This document shows positions 22,017 to 34,700 of a DNA stretch of 64,000 nt, piece by piece. The notes under the pieces were generated by a model. It was not told the origin of the DNA. It made no database searches and was given only the letters and a program-made list of their open reading frames with translations. The DNA lies in assembly GCA_013350335.1 (NCBI GenBank), contig CM023534.1:62001-126000 (forward strand). Direction: 5' to 3'. Each line of letters starts with the position of its first letter. Position 1 is the stretch's first letter. A program made the translations under genes and the position numbers. Origin of the DNA: Chimonanthus salicifolius (Eukaryota > Streptophyta > Magnoliopsida > Laurales > Calycanthaceae).

Positions 22017-22274
22017 GAAATATTTGGAATTTTCTCACTCCTTCCTTTGTTATCAAGCGGATGTGATTACCATTGTTTTCATTCCTCTGTCTCTAATTCA
22101 AACACAGCTCAAACATTTTTTTTTTTTTAATTTACTTTTGGTTTTAATAGTTAATTTGTTAATAATAATCTTCTCTTATACAAACATGCAGAGAGAGAAT
22201 ACAGATAGCAGTAAAACAAGAATTTTCCCTCTCCTTGTTTCCCGGGCAAGGTTTTGGTGCACCGACCACTGGTT

Positions 22275-22470
22275 TTGTACCGTTTGGTTTTATCCTCTCT
22301 GCGTTCCGCCGACATTTCTATCTTATTCCTATCTTTGGCACCGAAAATCCATCACCGATCAAGTTTGGGTTTTGTCCCGTTTGGTTTTATCCTCTGTCTT
22401 CCTCCTCCATTTCTAGCTTATTGCTATCTTTGGCACCGAAGATCCAGCACCGATCAATCAGAACCGTTCA
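22275..22470 (+). repeat. Two tandem copies of a 97-bp unit
   Basis: CCGTTTGGTTTTATCCTCT recurs at about 22280 and 22377. Each is followed by a C/T-rich stretch and CTTATTCCTATCTTTGGCACCGAAAATCC-like sequence, ending in CACCGATCA. The block is GC-richer than its surroundings and is followed by a CCTCCT-rich tract (22555-22610). Several frames stay open because of the repeat; no protein family is recognised. Confidence 0.8.
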
Positions 22471-22789
22471 AAAATATATAAAATAGATTTCATTTTTAAG
22501 TTTTGTAAAGATTTTACATTTTCCCTTTTTTTAGGATTTATTAATCTTCTTCTTCTGTTTTTCCTCCTCCGCCTCCTCCTCCACGGAGGGAGCGCCTCCT
22601 CCTCTTCCTCGTCCCTATGTGGTGGCGATTTTGACGGTTCACTTGTTACATATTAGCTCGACGTCTGAATAAGGTGGTTGGAGGAAGAGCGTGGCGGGCC
22701 TCATAAATGGATCAAAGTCTCTACTCATTAAAAACACCTCTCTCTCTCTCCCTCTCTCTTATTGAAATTTTTTTTTTTTCCCTTGATTT

Positions 22790-22985
22790 TCATTTAGTTT
22801 TTTTTTTTTTTAATATAAGGGAAACTTTGAGCCCACTCTAGTGGTCTGTTATCAAATTGTCAGGGTACGTTTATGCCTAACTCTCCTAAAATCCCTAAAA
22901 GAGACGCCCCACATCCATACAAGACGCCTTTCTGAGATTCCAACTAGTGACCTCCCGTTGTCTGAACCAGAAATTGATTTTTAAT
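22790..22985 (-). mobile_element. Probable SINE, minus orientation
   Basis: A T-run near 22798-22813 precedes about 170 bp ending in sequence that on the reverse strand starts with TGGTTCAGACAACGGGAGG and then AGTTGGAATCTCAG, a B-box-like segment. The layout (reverse poly-A, about 180 bp, pol III-like head) suggests a SINE of a family different from 17790-17955. No sequence-identical copy was found in the window. Confidence 0.4.
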
Positions 22986-23681
22986 TAGTTAGAATATATA
23001 TATCAATTATTTCAAGAAACTATGTCAAATTAAAATTCAAATGCTAAAATAGCTAGAAGAAATAAAGGAAGGTTTGGTCTGATTTTATGTTATTACTATA
23101 AAAATATATTTTTATTAAAATGGTTAGAAGAAATTAAAAAATATTTTATAATTAAATTTGATGAATTTAAATAATTTGACACATTAATATATTAATATCT
23201 AAAAGGATATTAATATTTTGTGTGAAATTTTATGAAACAGAGAAAGAATGATGTACTTCGTGAACAATATTATTGTACGGAACACACATAAATCTGAATG
23301 TAATTTTATAAAATAGATATTATACTTCAGTCCATTATTTGTTTTTTCTTCGATTTTTTTTTTTTTTTAAAAAAAGGTGCGCTCTCTAGCTTCCCTGTAG
23401 GACCTGCTACAGTACAAGTACATACATGGTAACATACGTTGGACCGTTATCCATAATAGAATTATGACACGTTGGCTGTTTTAGATCCTTATTTCCGCGC
23501 TGGCGCTTGTAGGCCCTTATTCTCGAGTCAACGCCACTCTATCCTATTCGTTGGGACGGGTCTCAGTTTCTCTCACACGCACTACAAAGATTGGCCACAC
23601 ACTTGTGAATTCTCATGTGTCTGTCTTCTTATGTGGCCCCCACTCTCCACTCACATGCCCCATCTTCTTCCCTCCGCTCCT

Positions 23682-23688
23682 TATATAC
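23682..23688 (+). promoter_or_regulatory. TATA box of the sulfate transporter gene
   Basis: TATATAC in the context CTCCTTATATACCCC lies 164-170 bp upstream of the ATG at 23852 and is followed by a C/T-rich leader (CTACTCTTTCTCTCC). This is a typical plant promoter and 5'-UTR arrangement. The transcription start would be near 23715. Confidence 0.6.
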
Positions 23689-23851
23689 CCCTACTCTTTC
23701 TCTCCTCCAATTCTCAACTAAACACGGCTCAGCTTCTGCAATCTCTCTCTTTCTCTGTCCCCTCTTAATTTATAGTATTTCATTATCACAACAATTGTAT
23801 TTTCTCCAACATTTTATAGGGTTTTGAAATAATTTTACTTGATTAGATCAA

Positions 23852-26800
23852 ATGGGCACAGCAGAACCTGGGTTTCCTAGTTCGGGTGCGCACGGCGTTG
23901 CAATTCCGCCTTCGAAACCATTGTTGAAGACCATCAAGGCCAATCTGAAAGAGACCTTCTTCCCAGACGACCCACTTCGGCAATTCAAGAACCAGTCTCC
24001 TCTGCAGAAGCTGTTGTTGGGCCTGCAGTACTTCTTTCCGGTCTTGGAATGGGCTCCTCGTTACACTTTCAGCTTCTTCAAATCCGACCTCATCGCCGGG
24101 ATTACCATTGCAAGTCTTGCAATCCCTCAGGGTATCAGCTACACCCGCCTCGCCAATCTGCCGCCCATCATCGGCCTATGTGAGTTTCTGGTCATCATTA
24201 TTTTTCATGATGAGATTACCTGTCTCGTCGGCCCAATTTCTTTTTCTTTTTTTCCTTCTGCAGAAAACAATGCGGATATTGAAAACAGACAAGTTGGGCT
24301 GCACCCAAACTCACTTGTTGACGTATTTTTATTGACATTCATTTCATCCATGCTTTATTTTTTAGGATAATGATTTTTTTTTTTTTATTATCATAGTGCA
24401 TCTTTTTTAAAAGAAAATTATAATTTTCCTTTATTTCCTGTCTTCCTTCTTTAAAAAAAAAAAACAAAGACAAAATTGAAATATCTTTATAAATGGTATA
24501 CCATGATAAAAAAAGATAGTGTTTTTTTGCATAAAATTAGAAATTTATTTTAAAGAGTGTGCATCATGACAAAAAATGATGGTGTAAAAATTAATACTCG
24601 ATAAAAATAATGGTGTAAAAATTACTACACATTTTTTATATTTATTTATTTATATGTATTTTGATGGTTATTGGCAATGCAGACTCTAGCTTTGTCCCGC
24701 CTTTGGTGTATGCTATGATGGGTAGCTCAAGAGATTTGGCAGTGGGAAACGTGGCAGTTCCTTCACTGATCATGGCCTCAATGTTAGGGAAAGTGGTGTC
24801 GGCAAATGAAAATCCCAAGCTCTACATGCACCTTGCTTTCACTGCCACTTTTTTCGCTGGGCTCGTTCAATCCTCCTTGGGTTTCTTAAGGTCAGTACTT
24901 ACTATGATCATTGTAACTAAAGAAAGCTCATCAAAAGACCCACTGATTCTTCTCTTTTTCCCCACTTTTTGTTTGGGAAGAAGAAGAATATTTTCCCATT
25001 CTGTCTTCTGTCTATAGTTTTAGAAACTGAGAAAGTCTTAACTTGAAAGACAGATTGGAAAAGAAAGGATCCTAATTTGCTTTTACTGTCATCTCTTTCA
25101 AAAATCTTGTTAATTTGCAGAAGACCCACTTTAGAAAAAGGATGGTACAAAGAGTATGAGCTGTCCTTGTCAGTTTTGGAAGAAGGATTATTGTCTATAT
25201 TTGATTTTAATATTCTTATTATCTATATTATTTAAAAAGATTTCATTTAAATATCATTATTCATGTGACTGAAGCAAATAAAATTTGTAGGAGACACAAA
25301 TCTTTATTTTCATCACCTATTTTATTTACTTTATTTCAATATCAATAACCATTTTTTAATTATACAAATCATTAAATGCCCCACTTTATTGTTAATTTTT
25401 ATTTAATTCAAAATGACTCACCATACAACTATGTCAGCTTAGTCACGTATGAGATATAGATGGGGTTCATTAAATATATTTTTTATGCTTATCCATTATT
25501 TAATCTAAAAAAGTCAAGTGAATAAATATGAGTGATTAGGTTAATTAAATCTAATCACATCAATAAATGCTTCTAAGTTTCTATAAAAGTTTGGATAATG
25601 TTAGCGTTAACATTTAGATTTGGCAAGATTCTATGTTTCCCAAATTGTTGATATTAATTTGGAATTTTATTTACTTTCTTTTTATTTTTATTTTTTCAGG
25701 CTTGGTTTCATAATAGATTTTCTGTCACATCCAACAATAGTGGGTTTCATGGCTGGAGCTGCTACAGTTGTTTGTCTACAGCAGCTGAAGGGGATATTTG
25801 GGTTAAAACATTTCACTACTGCGACTGATGTTGTCTCTGTCATGCGCTCCATTTTCAGCCAAACACATGAGGTTCTTTCTTTTTCATATTTATTCCACAC
25901 CAACCTTCCTAACAAGCACTAAGAAACAAAAACCTAGCAAAAAGTAAATAACCTTTCTCTGGAATTCTCTTATTATTATCTTATTTGGTGACCCCACACA
26001 AGAAGTGATCTCATATGAACCTGTTCAGAGTGGTTCATCATCAACCTTTAAAGATGACAATTAAATTCAGTATTTTTTTTTTTGAATTTATAAAATACAT
26101 CTAACGTAAAACTCTAACGAATAATACTCATTGCACTTAGAAGTTAGAACACATCACCAGCAGAGGTAATGAGCCACAGCATCAAAGAATTTTTAGTGCA
26201 ATCAGTCCATATATATTTAAATATTTTGATATCTTATATGTAAATGGAAAGATCACAATGCCTTTAATGTAGAAACAAGTCATGTGTCTACTTATTGCTT
26301 CACAGTTCAAACATGACATGAAGAGTGGGCCATGAATTGTGAGTGAGCCACACTGTATCGGCCCATACTACTGATTTTATTATCTAATTAATAAATGATA
26401 ATTAAGACTACTTTAGGTAGTGATTGGTACTTTTTAAATATTGAAAAAGCAAAAAAAAAAAAATACATTTTATTAAAATTTCTTAGTAAGACGCCATGAA
26501 TTATTTTGTATTTCTGTTTCTAATAATGGTGCGGTGGTGGCTGCAGTGGAGATGGGAAAGTGCTGTCTTGGGCTGCTGTTTTCTCTTCTTTCTCCTCGTT
26601 ACTCGTTTCATTGTAAGTAAAGGTTTTTTTTTCCTTTTTTTTTTTTTGAATTTATGTGTGAGAAATCACAGGATACCCAGTGTAAAACTCTCATCGGTGA
26701 GCCCACTACCCTTAGGGCACACCAAAGTTAGGCTATAGAGACTCAAATATGCGACTTCTAATATGGCTATCACTAGTTGAAATTTAAATCAGTGAGACTT

Positions 26801-29800
26801 ATTTTAATTAAAGCTAGAAATAGTTAATATTTTTTAAATGATTTTTGTTTTGGGGAATCACTATTTTTATTTATTAGTAATTTTGATGGAATATGTAGGG
26901 CAAAAGACGACCTAAGCTATTTTGGATATCGGCGGCAGCACCTCTTACGTCGGTTGTTTTGGGAAGCCTTGTCGTCTACCTCACACGTGCTGAAGATCAC
27001 GGAGTTCAAGTGGTGAGATTTTAATTACGCTCTCATTAAATATCATTTTTGAAATATTAACGGCGATTGATAATATTGAAATATTTTTAAATTTTTTATT
27101 TTTTTACTGAGAAATTAACGAGAGAATCTAGTGGAAAATATAATATTTAAAAAATAATAAAAATATTACTAAAGTAAAATATCAATATAGAATTTATCAG
27201 TATTCTACCAAGAATTTATCAGAAATTTATCAAGTTGTTATCACAAATTTACCATAGTGCTGATAAATCTCGCGATATTAAAAAGAAATTGATTTTTGCT
27301 CATAAAAAGTGATAAATTTGAAAATATCGAAGATATTTGTGACATTTGGTCCATCATCTATGGGATCCACTGTGTCATTAAGTTTGGGTTGGGCCAAACT
27401 TTTATAATAAGTGGGACACACCACCTTCTCAATCCAAAATGATCAAAAGTTTTGAAATCTGTCTCATGAAGCAGGAATCGATTTCCACTCCACTCTAAAG
27501 AGTCACTCTTTGCAGAGTTACTCAGTGTATGTAGAGACCTGCGCATGCTTCGAAAATTAATCGAGTGCTCTAAGAATTCTACACACTTTAATTATAAAAA
27601 AAAAAACCAAAAATCCCAATTTAACCCGAGTTAGATCATGTTGAGTTGAAAATTGAATTGGGTCCAATTCAGGTTGGTTCATGCCACTTCTGGTTGGATC
27701 TAGAATGGCATTTAATTAACTTGATGTGTCTATTTTCATCTGACTTTAGAAATGAAGGTCTTATCATGTCATGATTAATCCCACACTGCAGGGAAAAGAA
27801 AAGAGAGAGAGAAATGAAAATTAATGTAAAAAGAATTAGAAAACCATCTTTTCTTCATCATTTTTTTTATATTTTGAATCATTGAAAATAAAAATGATTA
27901 TAAGAAAATTAGTGTATTTGATAGAAATAATAGTTCTGAAAAGATTAAGTGAAAATGATTTTCTTCCTTATTTTCTTTTTTCTGGTTTAATCTTCTTTAA
28001 AAGGATGTATTTTTTTCTGTTTAGAATGAGAACCATTCTCATTCAATATAAAATGGATTAGTGCAGTAATTACTAATTTATCTAACATAATAAAGCATTA
28101 TTTGATTCAAGGTCCACAAGTTAGAACATATAAGCTTACATAGACTGTTTTTCACTGTTGGGTCCTCATTTTTTCAATTTAACATTTGAAAATTCTTTTA
28201 TCTTTATATTTTTATTGACATATTGTATTGAGCAAGACCAGAGTGAGAACAGAATCCTCAACTCCATAAGGGCTAAGCAATGCTCCTTTCTAGATGCAGA
28301 GATCTTGAAATGCCGCCTATCTTTTTCTTTCCTCTCCTTTATGAACTTGATCATTTCATAATCTTTGATAATATTTTGCAGATTGGGGTATTAAAGAAAG
28401 GCTTGAATCCTCCATCCATTGCGGACTTGGCCTTTACATCACCATATCTCATGACCACAATAAAAACTGGCATCATCATTGGCATCATCGCTCTTGCTGT
28501 AAGTGTGTTATACACTGATTGCATTTTTCTTTTATAACATAGGTATTTTAAGGTGAGACTAATTCCACAGATATACGAAATCATCTGTAAATTTCATGTA
28601 TCAGATAAATCTGAGAAGAGTTGAACCTAAGAAGCTATTTAATGTCTTTCTCATGCTTCTATGTTGTTTTTTATAGGAAGGAATTGCGGTCGGTCGAAGC
28701 TTTGCTGTGTTTAAAAATTATCACATTGATGGGAACAAAGAGATGATTGCTTTTGGCATGATGAACATTGCTGGTTCTTGCACTTCATGCTATCTAACCA
28801 CAGGTGAGAGAGAGAGATTTGAAATAATATGACTTTTTTTTTTAAGATGGATATCCCCACCGTAGATTAAAGGTGAGATTAATCCCATGAGCATATGTAA
28901 ACTTCTCAATCTACACACATTGATTTAGTCGATGGGAGTAACCCAATAAAGAGTGGTATTGAGGGATTGAACATAAATTAAAAATTGTACCATAATAAAC
29001 AGTAAGTCTACAGCAACGCATGCAATTATTCGACATTAAAGAAGCATTTCTGAAATTATTAGAACGAAAATTTGATAACTTCCAATGATAAATGCGATAT
29101 TATCTGGTTCAGACTACATTCATTAGAGAATTTTTCTACTTAACGGGAGAACGAAATACATTCTTAGAACATTTTCTTTTTACAGAAGAACAAATTCTCT
29201 TTTATACTGACAAACAAATGGGTGAAATCAAATTTCAGGGCCATTTTCAAGAACAGCAGTAAACTTCAATGCAGGGTGCAAAACAGCAGTTTCCAACATA
29301 GTCATGGCAACTGCTGTGATGATCGTTCTATTGTTCCTCACCCCTTTGTTCCATTACACTCCTCTAGTCGTCCTCTCGGCGATTATCATTTCCGCGATGC
29401 TCGGCGTAATCGACTACCAAGCAGTTTTCCATCTCTGGAAGGTTGACAAGATCGACTTCTGTGTTTGCATGGGTGCTTTTGTTGGCGTTGTGTTTGGCAG
29501 CATAGAAATTGGCTTAATCATTTCGGTACGTATTTTTTTTTAAATGGTTCATTTATTAATAGATAAAAAAGCACCAAAAATACAAATAAAGAAAGAAAAA
29601 GTGAGAAAAAAAATGACTTTGGATAGCTTCCTAATTCATTTATTTATTAATTTTGATAGTCTACATTTGATTTACTCTTTTTTTTTTTCATTTATGTGAA
29701 TTCAGGTTTCAATATCTGTGGTCCGGGTGCTCCTTTCTGTTGCAAGGCCTCGAACTAAAGTTGTGGGAAACTTACCCAACTCCACAATTTACAGAAGTTT

Positions 29801-31714
29801 GGATCAATATCCGGTTGCCTGTAGCATTCCGGGCATTCTTATTCTACAAATCGATGGTCCTATCTACTTTGCCAACTCCAACTACTTGAGGGAAAGGTAT
29901 GCATAAGAATGAACATGAAAAAAAAATATATTAAAATGTACTTCAATTTGTGTGAGTTGATTCAACTCACTTGATGACATGTAAATTTTTAAACACTCTC
30001 TTAGTCGTCGAGTACGTGCTCTTATAGAAGAGCATTTTTAGAAGTGATTTGTTTACCAAATTTATATAAAATATCTATTTTGTCTAAAAAAATAAGAAGA
30101 AAATAATAGAAATTTAAAGAAAAGTTGGACACCAAAGACAAAAATATTGGTACACCAATCACTTCTCTTTCTATAGGATGATTCGATGTTGTTATTATGA
30201 TATATTATTCATTTTTTACTTAATAAAGTTTTTGGACTTTTAGGATCTCAAGGTGGGTCAATGAGGAGGAAGACAGGCTAAAAAGGTCAATGGAGGACGG
30301 CACTTTACAGTACATCATTCTAGACATGAGTGGTAAGTGATTGATGGTCATGTCCTTATATTCTTCTATGTCTACACCTTAAAAAAAGTAGAATATTGGG
30401 AGGCCATATTTCCTTTACAGATCATCTATAAATTTGTAGTCGAAACTTATATCAATTGAACTATCTGTAAAAGTTTGATAGAACTATTTTTTTTGATCAA
30501 ATAGTAAGATGGAGATTATCAGAAATGGCCCACCAAATCATGCATGGGTCTAAACTCTAAACGGAGCTTATAGGTTATGATCCTAATGGGAAATATGGTC
30601 AACAGCTATAGGTGGCATTGACACTAGCGGAATTAGCATGCTGGGAGAAGTCAAGAAAATTGTTGAAAGAAGGGGCCTCAAGGTAAGCTTTGTCAATGTT
30701 GTAATTGCCCATTAGTTTCTCATTTCAATGAACACACTTATTGATAACTTTGATGATTCTTGTCTATTCCTAAGTGGGGAAAATTGACTTCTCCAACATA
30801 ACAACTCTTTTTTTTTTTTAATGTTGGTTTCTCTTAAAACAAGGTAGGCCCTATGTGAAGGAATATATCCTTTTTCTTCACATAAAAGGGGAATCTTCAC
30901 TTTTATCCAACTTCAAACATTTTTGTCATTTTCTCTATTCTTAAAATTATGAAAGAGAAATCACGAGGGGTTGTCCCAACGACTAAAAACCCACTTAAAA
31001 AAGTGAAGGTCTTTTGTTTTTTATTTATACTTCACATGTTTGTAAGATTAGTCAGGTGAGACATTTGAATAGGTGTGGTGAAATCCAGCTCGGCCCGTGG
31101 GTTGATCGTGGTCAGGTTGAAACATAGGTCTGATCATTTAAAACCCTTTTTGATTAAAAATCTTCTGTGACCTGTGGGTCAACCCGTGACCATTAAAAAC
31201 CCTTGGTTACTTTAAATGAAGATTGAAGATTTTTTTTTTTATTCTTTTGGAAATATGAATTTTGAATTATTATTTTTTGGTATTTACAATTATGTTTGTG
31301 AGAGAAAATATATATTTTTATGAAATATAATCTTAGTTAATAATTTATGTTTTACATGTTTGAAAGATTAGTCAGATGAGACACCTAAACACCTTCAGTC
31401 ATTAGAAAAGAGAGATTAGTAGATTTTTGTCTTTTATTTTTCTATATGAATGTTTTAAATAGACACCATTTTGTTATATTCGCCTAATATTAACTTAGCA
31501 TTTTGCTTTGGCCTCAAATTTACAGCTTCTTTTGGTGAATCCCGGAAGCGAGGTGATGAAGAAACTCGATAAATCTAAGTTTATCGAAGTAATTGGAAAG
31601 GAATGGATCTATTTGACGATTGAAGAAGCAGTTGAAGCGTGCAACTTCTTGCTTCACACGTGCAAGCCCAAAAATGCTGCTACCAACTTAGAATTGCAAG
31701 ATAACTTAGTGTGA
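23852..31714 (+). CDS. SULTR3;1: Sulfate transporter, subgroup 3 (SULTR3;1-like), 12 exons
   Basis: Proton-coupled sulfate transporter of the SLC26/SulP family; subgroup-3 members are reported at the chloroplast envelope. Exons: 23852-24179, 24683-24890, 25700-25871, 26547-26612, 26899-27012, 28382-28498, 28677-28803, 29239-29525, 29706-29896, 30244-30332, 30606-30682, 31526-31714. All introns are GT-AG and phases agree, giving 654 aa, the usual length. Residues 1-75 are cytosolic (FFPDDPLRQFKNQ). The hydrophobic transport domain spans about 78-485, with the signature AIPQGISYTRLANLPPIIGLY at about 90-110 and GSSRDLAVG at 123-131. The STAS domain is about 510-640, with the conserved IDTSG loop at 571-575. 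No stop, frameshift or missing core residue is seen. Introns 4 and 11 carry SINE pieces. The start is the first ATG in frame and fits the family's amino end. Family placement is very secure; the member number is inferred from close resemblance to Arabidopsis SULTR3;1. Confidence 0.95.
26071..26180 (-). mobile_element. SINE fragment in sulfate transporter intron 3
   Basis: TTTTTTTTTGAATTTATAAAATACATCTAACGTAAAACTC in reverse is the 3' tail of the SINE family at 17790-17955. Only the tail and some following sequence are recognisable. It lies in the 675-bp intron 3. Confidence 0.5.
26624..26780 (-). mobile_element. SINE copy in sulfate transporter intron 4
   Basis: A long T-run starts about 11 nt after the exon 4 donor (26613). 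It is followed by GAATTTATGTGTGAGAAATC, ACCCAGTGTAAAACTCTCAT and GGTGAGCCCACTACCC, the reverse complement of the family tail seen at 17880-17940. The intron is 286 bp, so roughly half of it is this insertion. Confidence 0.65.
28830..28990. repeat. Possible SINE-like repeat in sulfate transporter intron 7
   Basis: A T-run near 28832-28843 is followed by AAGGTGAGATTAATCCCATGAGCATATGTAAACTTCTC. A related segment, AAGGTGAGACTAATTCCACAGATATACGAAATC, lies in intron 6 at about 28550. Two partial copies in neighbouring introns suggest a dispersed repeat; the class is not determined. Confidence 0.35.
30960..31420 (+). mobile_element. Two partial SINE copies in sulfate transporter intron 11
   Basis: Positions about 30965-31075 read CGAGGGGTTGTCCCAACGAC...GATTAGTCAGGTGAGACATTTG, and 31362-31400 repeat GATTAGTCAGATGAGACACC with CACCTTCAGTC after it. 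Both match the SINE at 45840-46020 (GGAGTTGGCTTGACGG...GATTAATCAGGTGAGACGCC). A GGGTTGATCGTGGTC / GGGTCAACCCGTGACC segment between them (31085-31205) resembles hAT MITE termini but has no clear ends. Confidence 0.5.
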
Positions 31715-34700
31715 AGGTTCAATATCCATGCATTTGGAGGCATGAATTTCCCTATAAAATTAGGAATTTCTCTGATTTCAAGAGATTTTTATTGTTTGGG
31801 TGCATCACAAAAATGAATTTTTGATGGCCCACTCAAACAAACAAAAAAAAAAAAAATCTTAAAATGAAATCTTAGAAACACTAAGTTCATTGGAGAGATT
31901 GTAAAAATTAGAAATTCATGCATCTAAATGTGCCCCTCAAATGGTCAAAGCTATCGATTGAGTAGAGCCCACTTATTGACAAGACCTATGTATTATATGG
32001 TGTGTCTCAACCAAGTCAAGAATGTAACTCAATGCACCTCCTCAACTCCAAGTGAATTGAAAAGCTTTTCTTCTGAATTTTGTGACTGATAGCTAGTAAT
32101 AACTTTTATGGGGTTGTGAATTATTCCAAAATGGCATTTGTTATGTGAAATGCAAGTGATTGAGGGTGCTAACATGTACATACAACTATCAACATTAAAA
32201 TCATTTTTCTTTCTTATTTAAAATTAACTTATAAACCCTTTTCTCACTCAAACCCCGAGGGGTTGGCTTATCAATAAAAAATTTCCTCACGGGATTCTTA
32301 TGTTCAATTGACATTCAATTTCAAAGGACATTTCTTTTAGGTTTATCTGGATATGCCCCAAAAGATATATCTGGACATCTTCGATTATAAAAAATTCACA
32401 AAATTATATTTTAATTTGATCCTAACCATTTGGATATAAGACGCTGAAACATGTGTGTGAAAGTTCAGAACAAGCATTATTGTTTAATCATTTATCTTTC
32501 ACTTAATCATGTGTTGGCTTAGTTATATAGTCTTTAGAAATGAAGACAATAATTTATTTGAAGGATTGATGCAAACATAAGATTACACATGTTAAATGAA
32601 CATTGAAGATCGAGTTGCAAGCAGCATCAAGAGTGTAGATTTAGAAAAACATGATGGGAAGAGATAAACAAATTATGATAGATAGTGGTGTGATTGAACA
32701 TATTCGTAGAGTCCAATGGAGATGTAAAATTCAAAAAACCAATTTTAAATAGATAGAAATGCAACTTCAATAATGATAATTAAATATGAACAAATACTCA
32801 TTAATAGTAATGAGCCAAACATCTGAATAAGAGATAGTTGATATAGGTACTAAGCAGATAATAAGTGATCCGGTTGGTGCTCCGATTTTTTACATTCCAT
32901 TCTTTTTTTATTTTCCAGTGTGAAAGGTGAAGGGCAAAATAGAGAATCCATTAATTCCCTTTTCTGATTATACAAAATACCCGTGAAGATCGTTACCTTA
33001 AATATTGATTGTTTATTCATCATTCAACTCGATTACTATTTAAGTGGAGATGAATTGATTTTACAATCTGTCTTGATGGGAGGTGGATCCCATAGATTGA
33101 ACTCAATACATTCTCTCTCTTGCAGTAACCACAAGTCAGCATAGTAAATTGAAGTGTTTCTCCAGAACTCAAATTATTGCTAACAAACAAAATTTAGAGA
33201 AACGTCCATAGCAAAAGATAGTATCAATCCTAATTCACATGACATTGTTGGCCAACTTGTGCTCCAAATGGATCATGTGAAGGATGTCCTACTCTTGCAT
33301 AACCACCAAAACAGCAATGAATAAATATATAAACAATGCCTTCTTTAACCTAAGTGAGGATTAAGAGGTAAGTTAATCATCACTTAAGTAGCAAAATGCA
33401 TATTATCAATGATAATTCATTGGTAAAACAAGAAGAGAACAAGTTGCCATAATTTAACATGCTCTGATTAGATGCCTGTACAGTTGCTGGTTTTAAAAGA
33501 TAAAATTATAAAGAATGAAAGCATCTGACTGTATAATATGCGGTTGTGCCTTAAGTCGCCCATCTATGACAATGATGATGAGTTCATTAAAAGATCTAAT
33601 CTTGAATCAGTGACTTACAAAAACAAATCGTCTTTATTGAATTAATCAAGTCATATTTTTAAATTTAAAATTTTGATATCACTTCTTAACTTTCTCGATT
33701 TTTATCGCTTTTTGAAAGTGATGACTTTATAATATCAAATTGATATGATTTTTTATTAACCACAAATTAAAGGTTAAACCTTTCTAAGAGACTCGTCGAC
33801 CGTCAACAATAGGTGGGGCCCACATATATATTTTCTCTAAAATAGAATGTTCTAAGCAGTAGAGAAATAAGAATTAGAATGGAAAATTAACAGAAATACA
33901 TAAAAATCATGAAATTAAAAATAAATTACTATTTATTTATGAACTACGAAGAATTTGAGATTAAGAATAAGAGTAGAAATAATTATTATTTTCTAGTTGA
34001 AAAGCAACATAACTTTCTAGTTGAAAAATTAGATGTAGATGTTTCATTTTGGACCCGTGCCAAATAAAATATTTTGATATATTTTAGTTGAAACAAAATG
34101 AATAATAAAAATAGTCTACAGATACTTGATAATTTGAATACCGATTTTATTTAGTTTGTTAGGTTTTAAGTTAAATCTTATCTCTTATGTTTAAATTCTT
34201 TAACTCTCCTACTCTTCTTTTCAATCATTTCTTCTAAATTTTTAAGAAAATTTTAATTATATATTTATTTAATTATTTCTACTGATTTTAATGCTTAAAA
34301 AATTAATATAAGTTATATGCTCCTAATCTAAGAACACCCAACTGGTAAATTTATCTTTTGTGGTCATGCACAAAAGCTTAACCAAAGCCAACATAGCATA
34401 TGAAAAAAATGGAGAGAGGGAATGGGTGGGGGACTGGGCTGGCCTGGGTTAGGCTAGGCTGGGCTGGGCAGCTGGGGCCTTATGCTCCTAGGAGAACACA
34501 TGGCTATTGCTGGAAATTGGAATTTAATGGGATTGATATTATTCAAGAAACAATGCATCTATCTATACAAGTTAATGACTTGATATATGTGTGAAGACCT
34601 TGACATTCCTCTAATCATACAAATTAAAAAATAGAGCTGATACACGTGGAATAAATTGTAGCCCCAAATCAATTTTTAATCACTTCATCTTAGTAGTTAA

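Noticed and set aside
22024..22486. Three overlapping plus-strand frames with FGTENPS/WHRKS-like repeats
   Set aside because: All three frames stay open through a 97-bp duplication; no frame shows a protein family.
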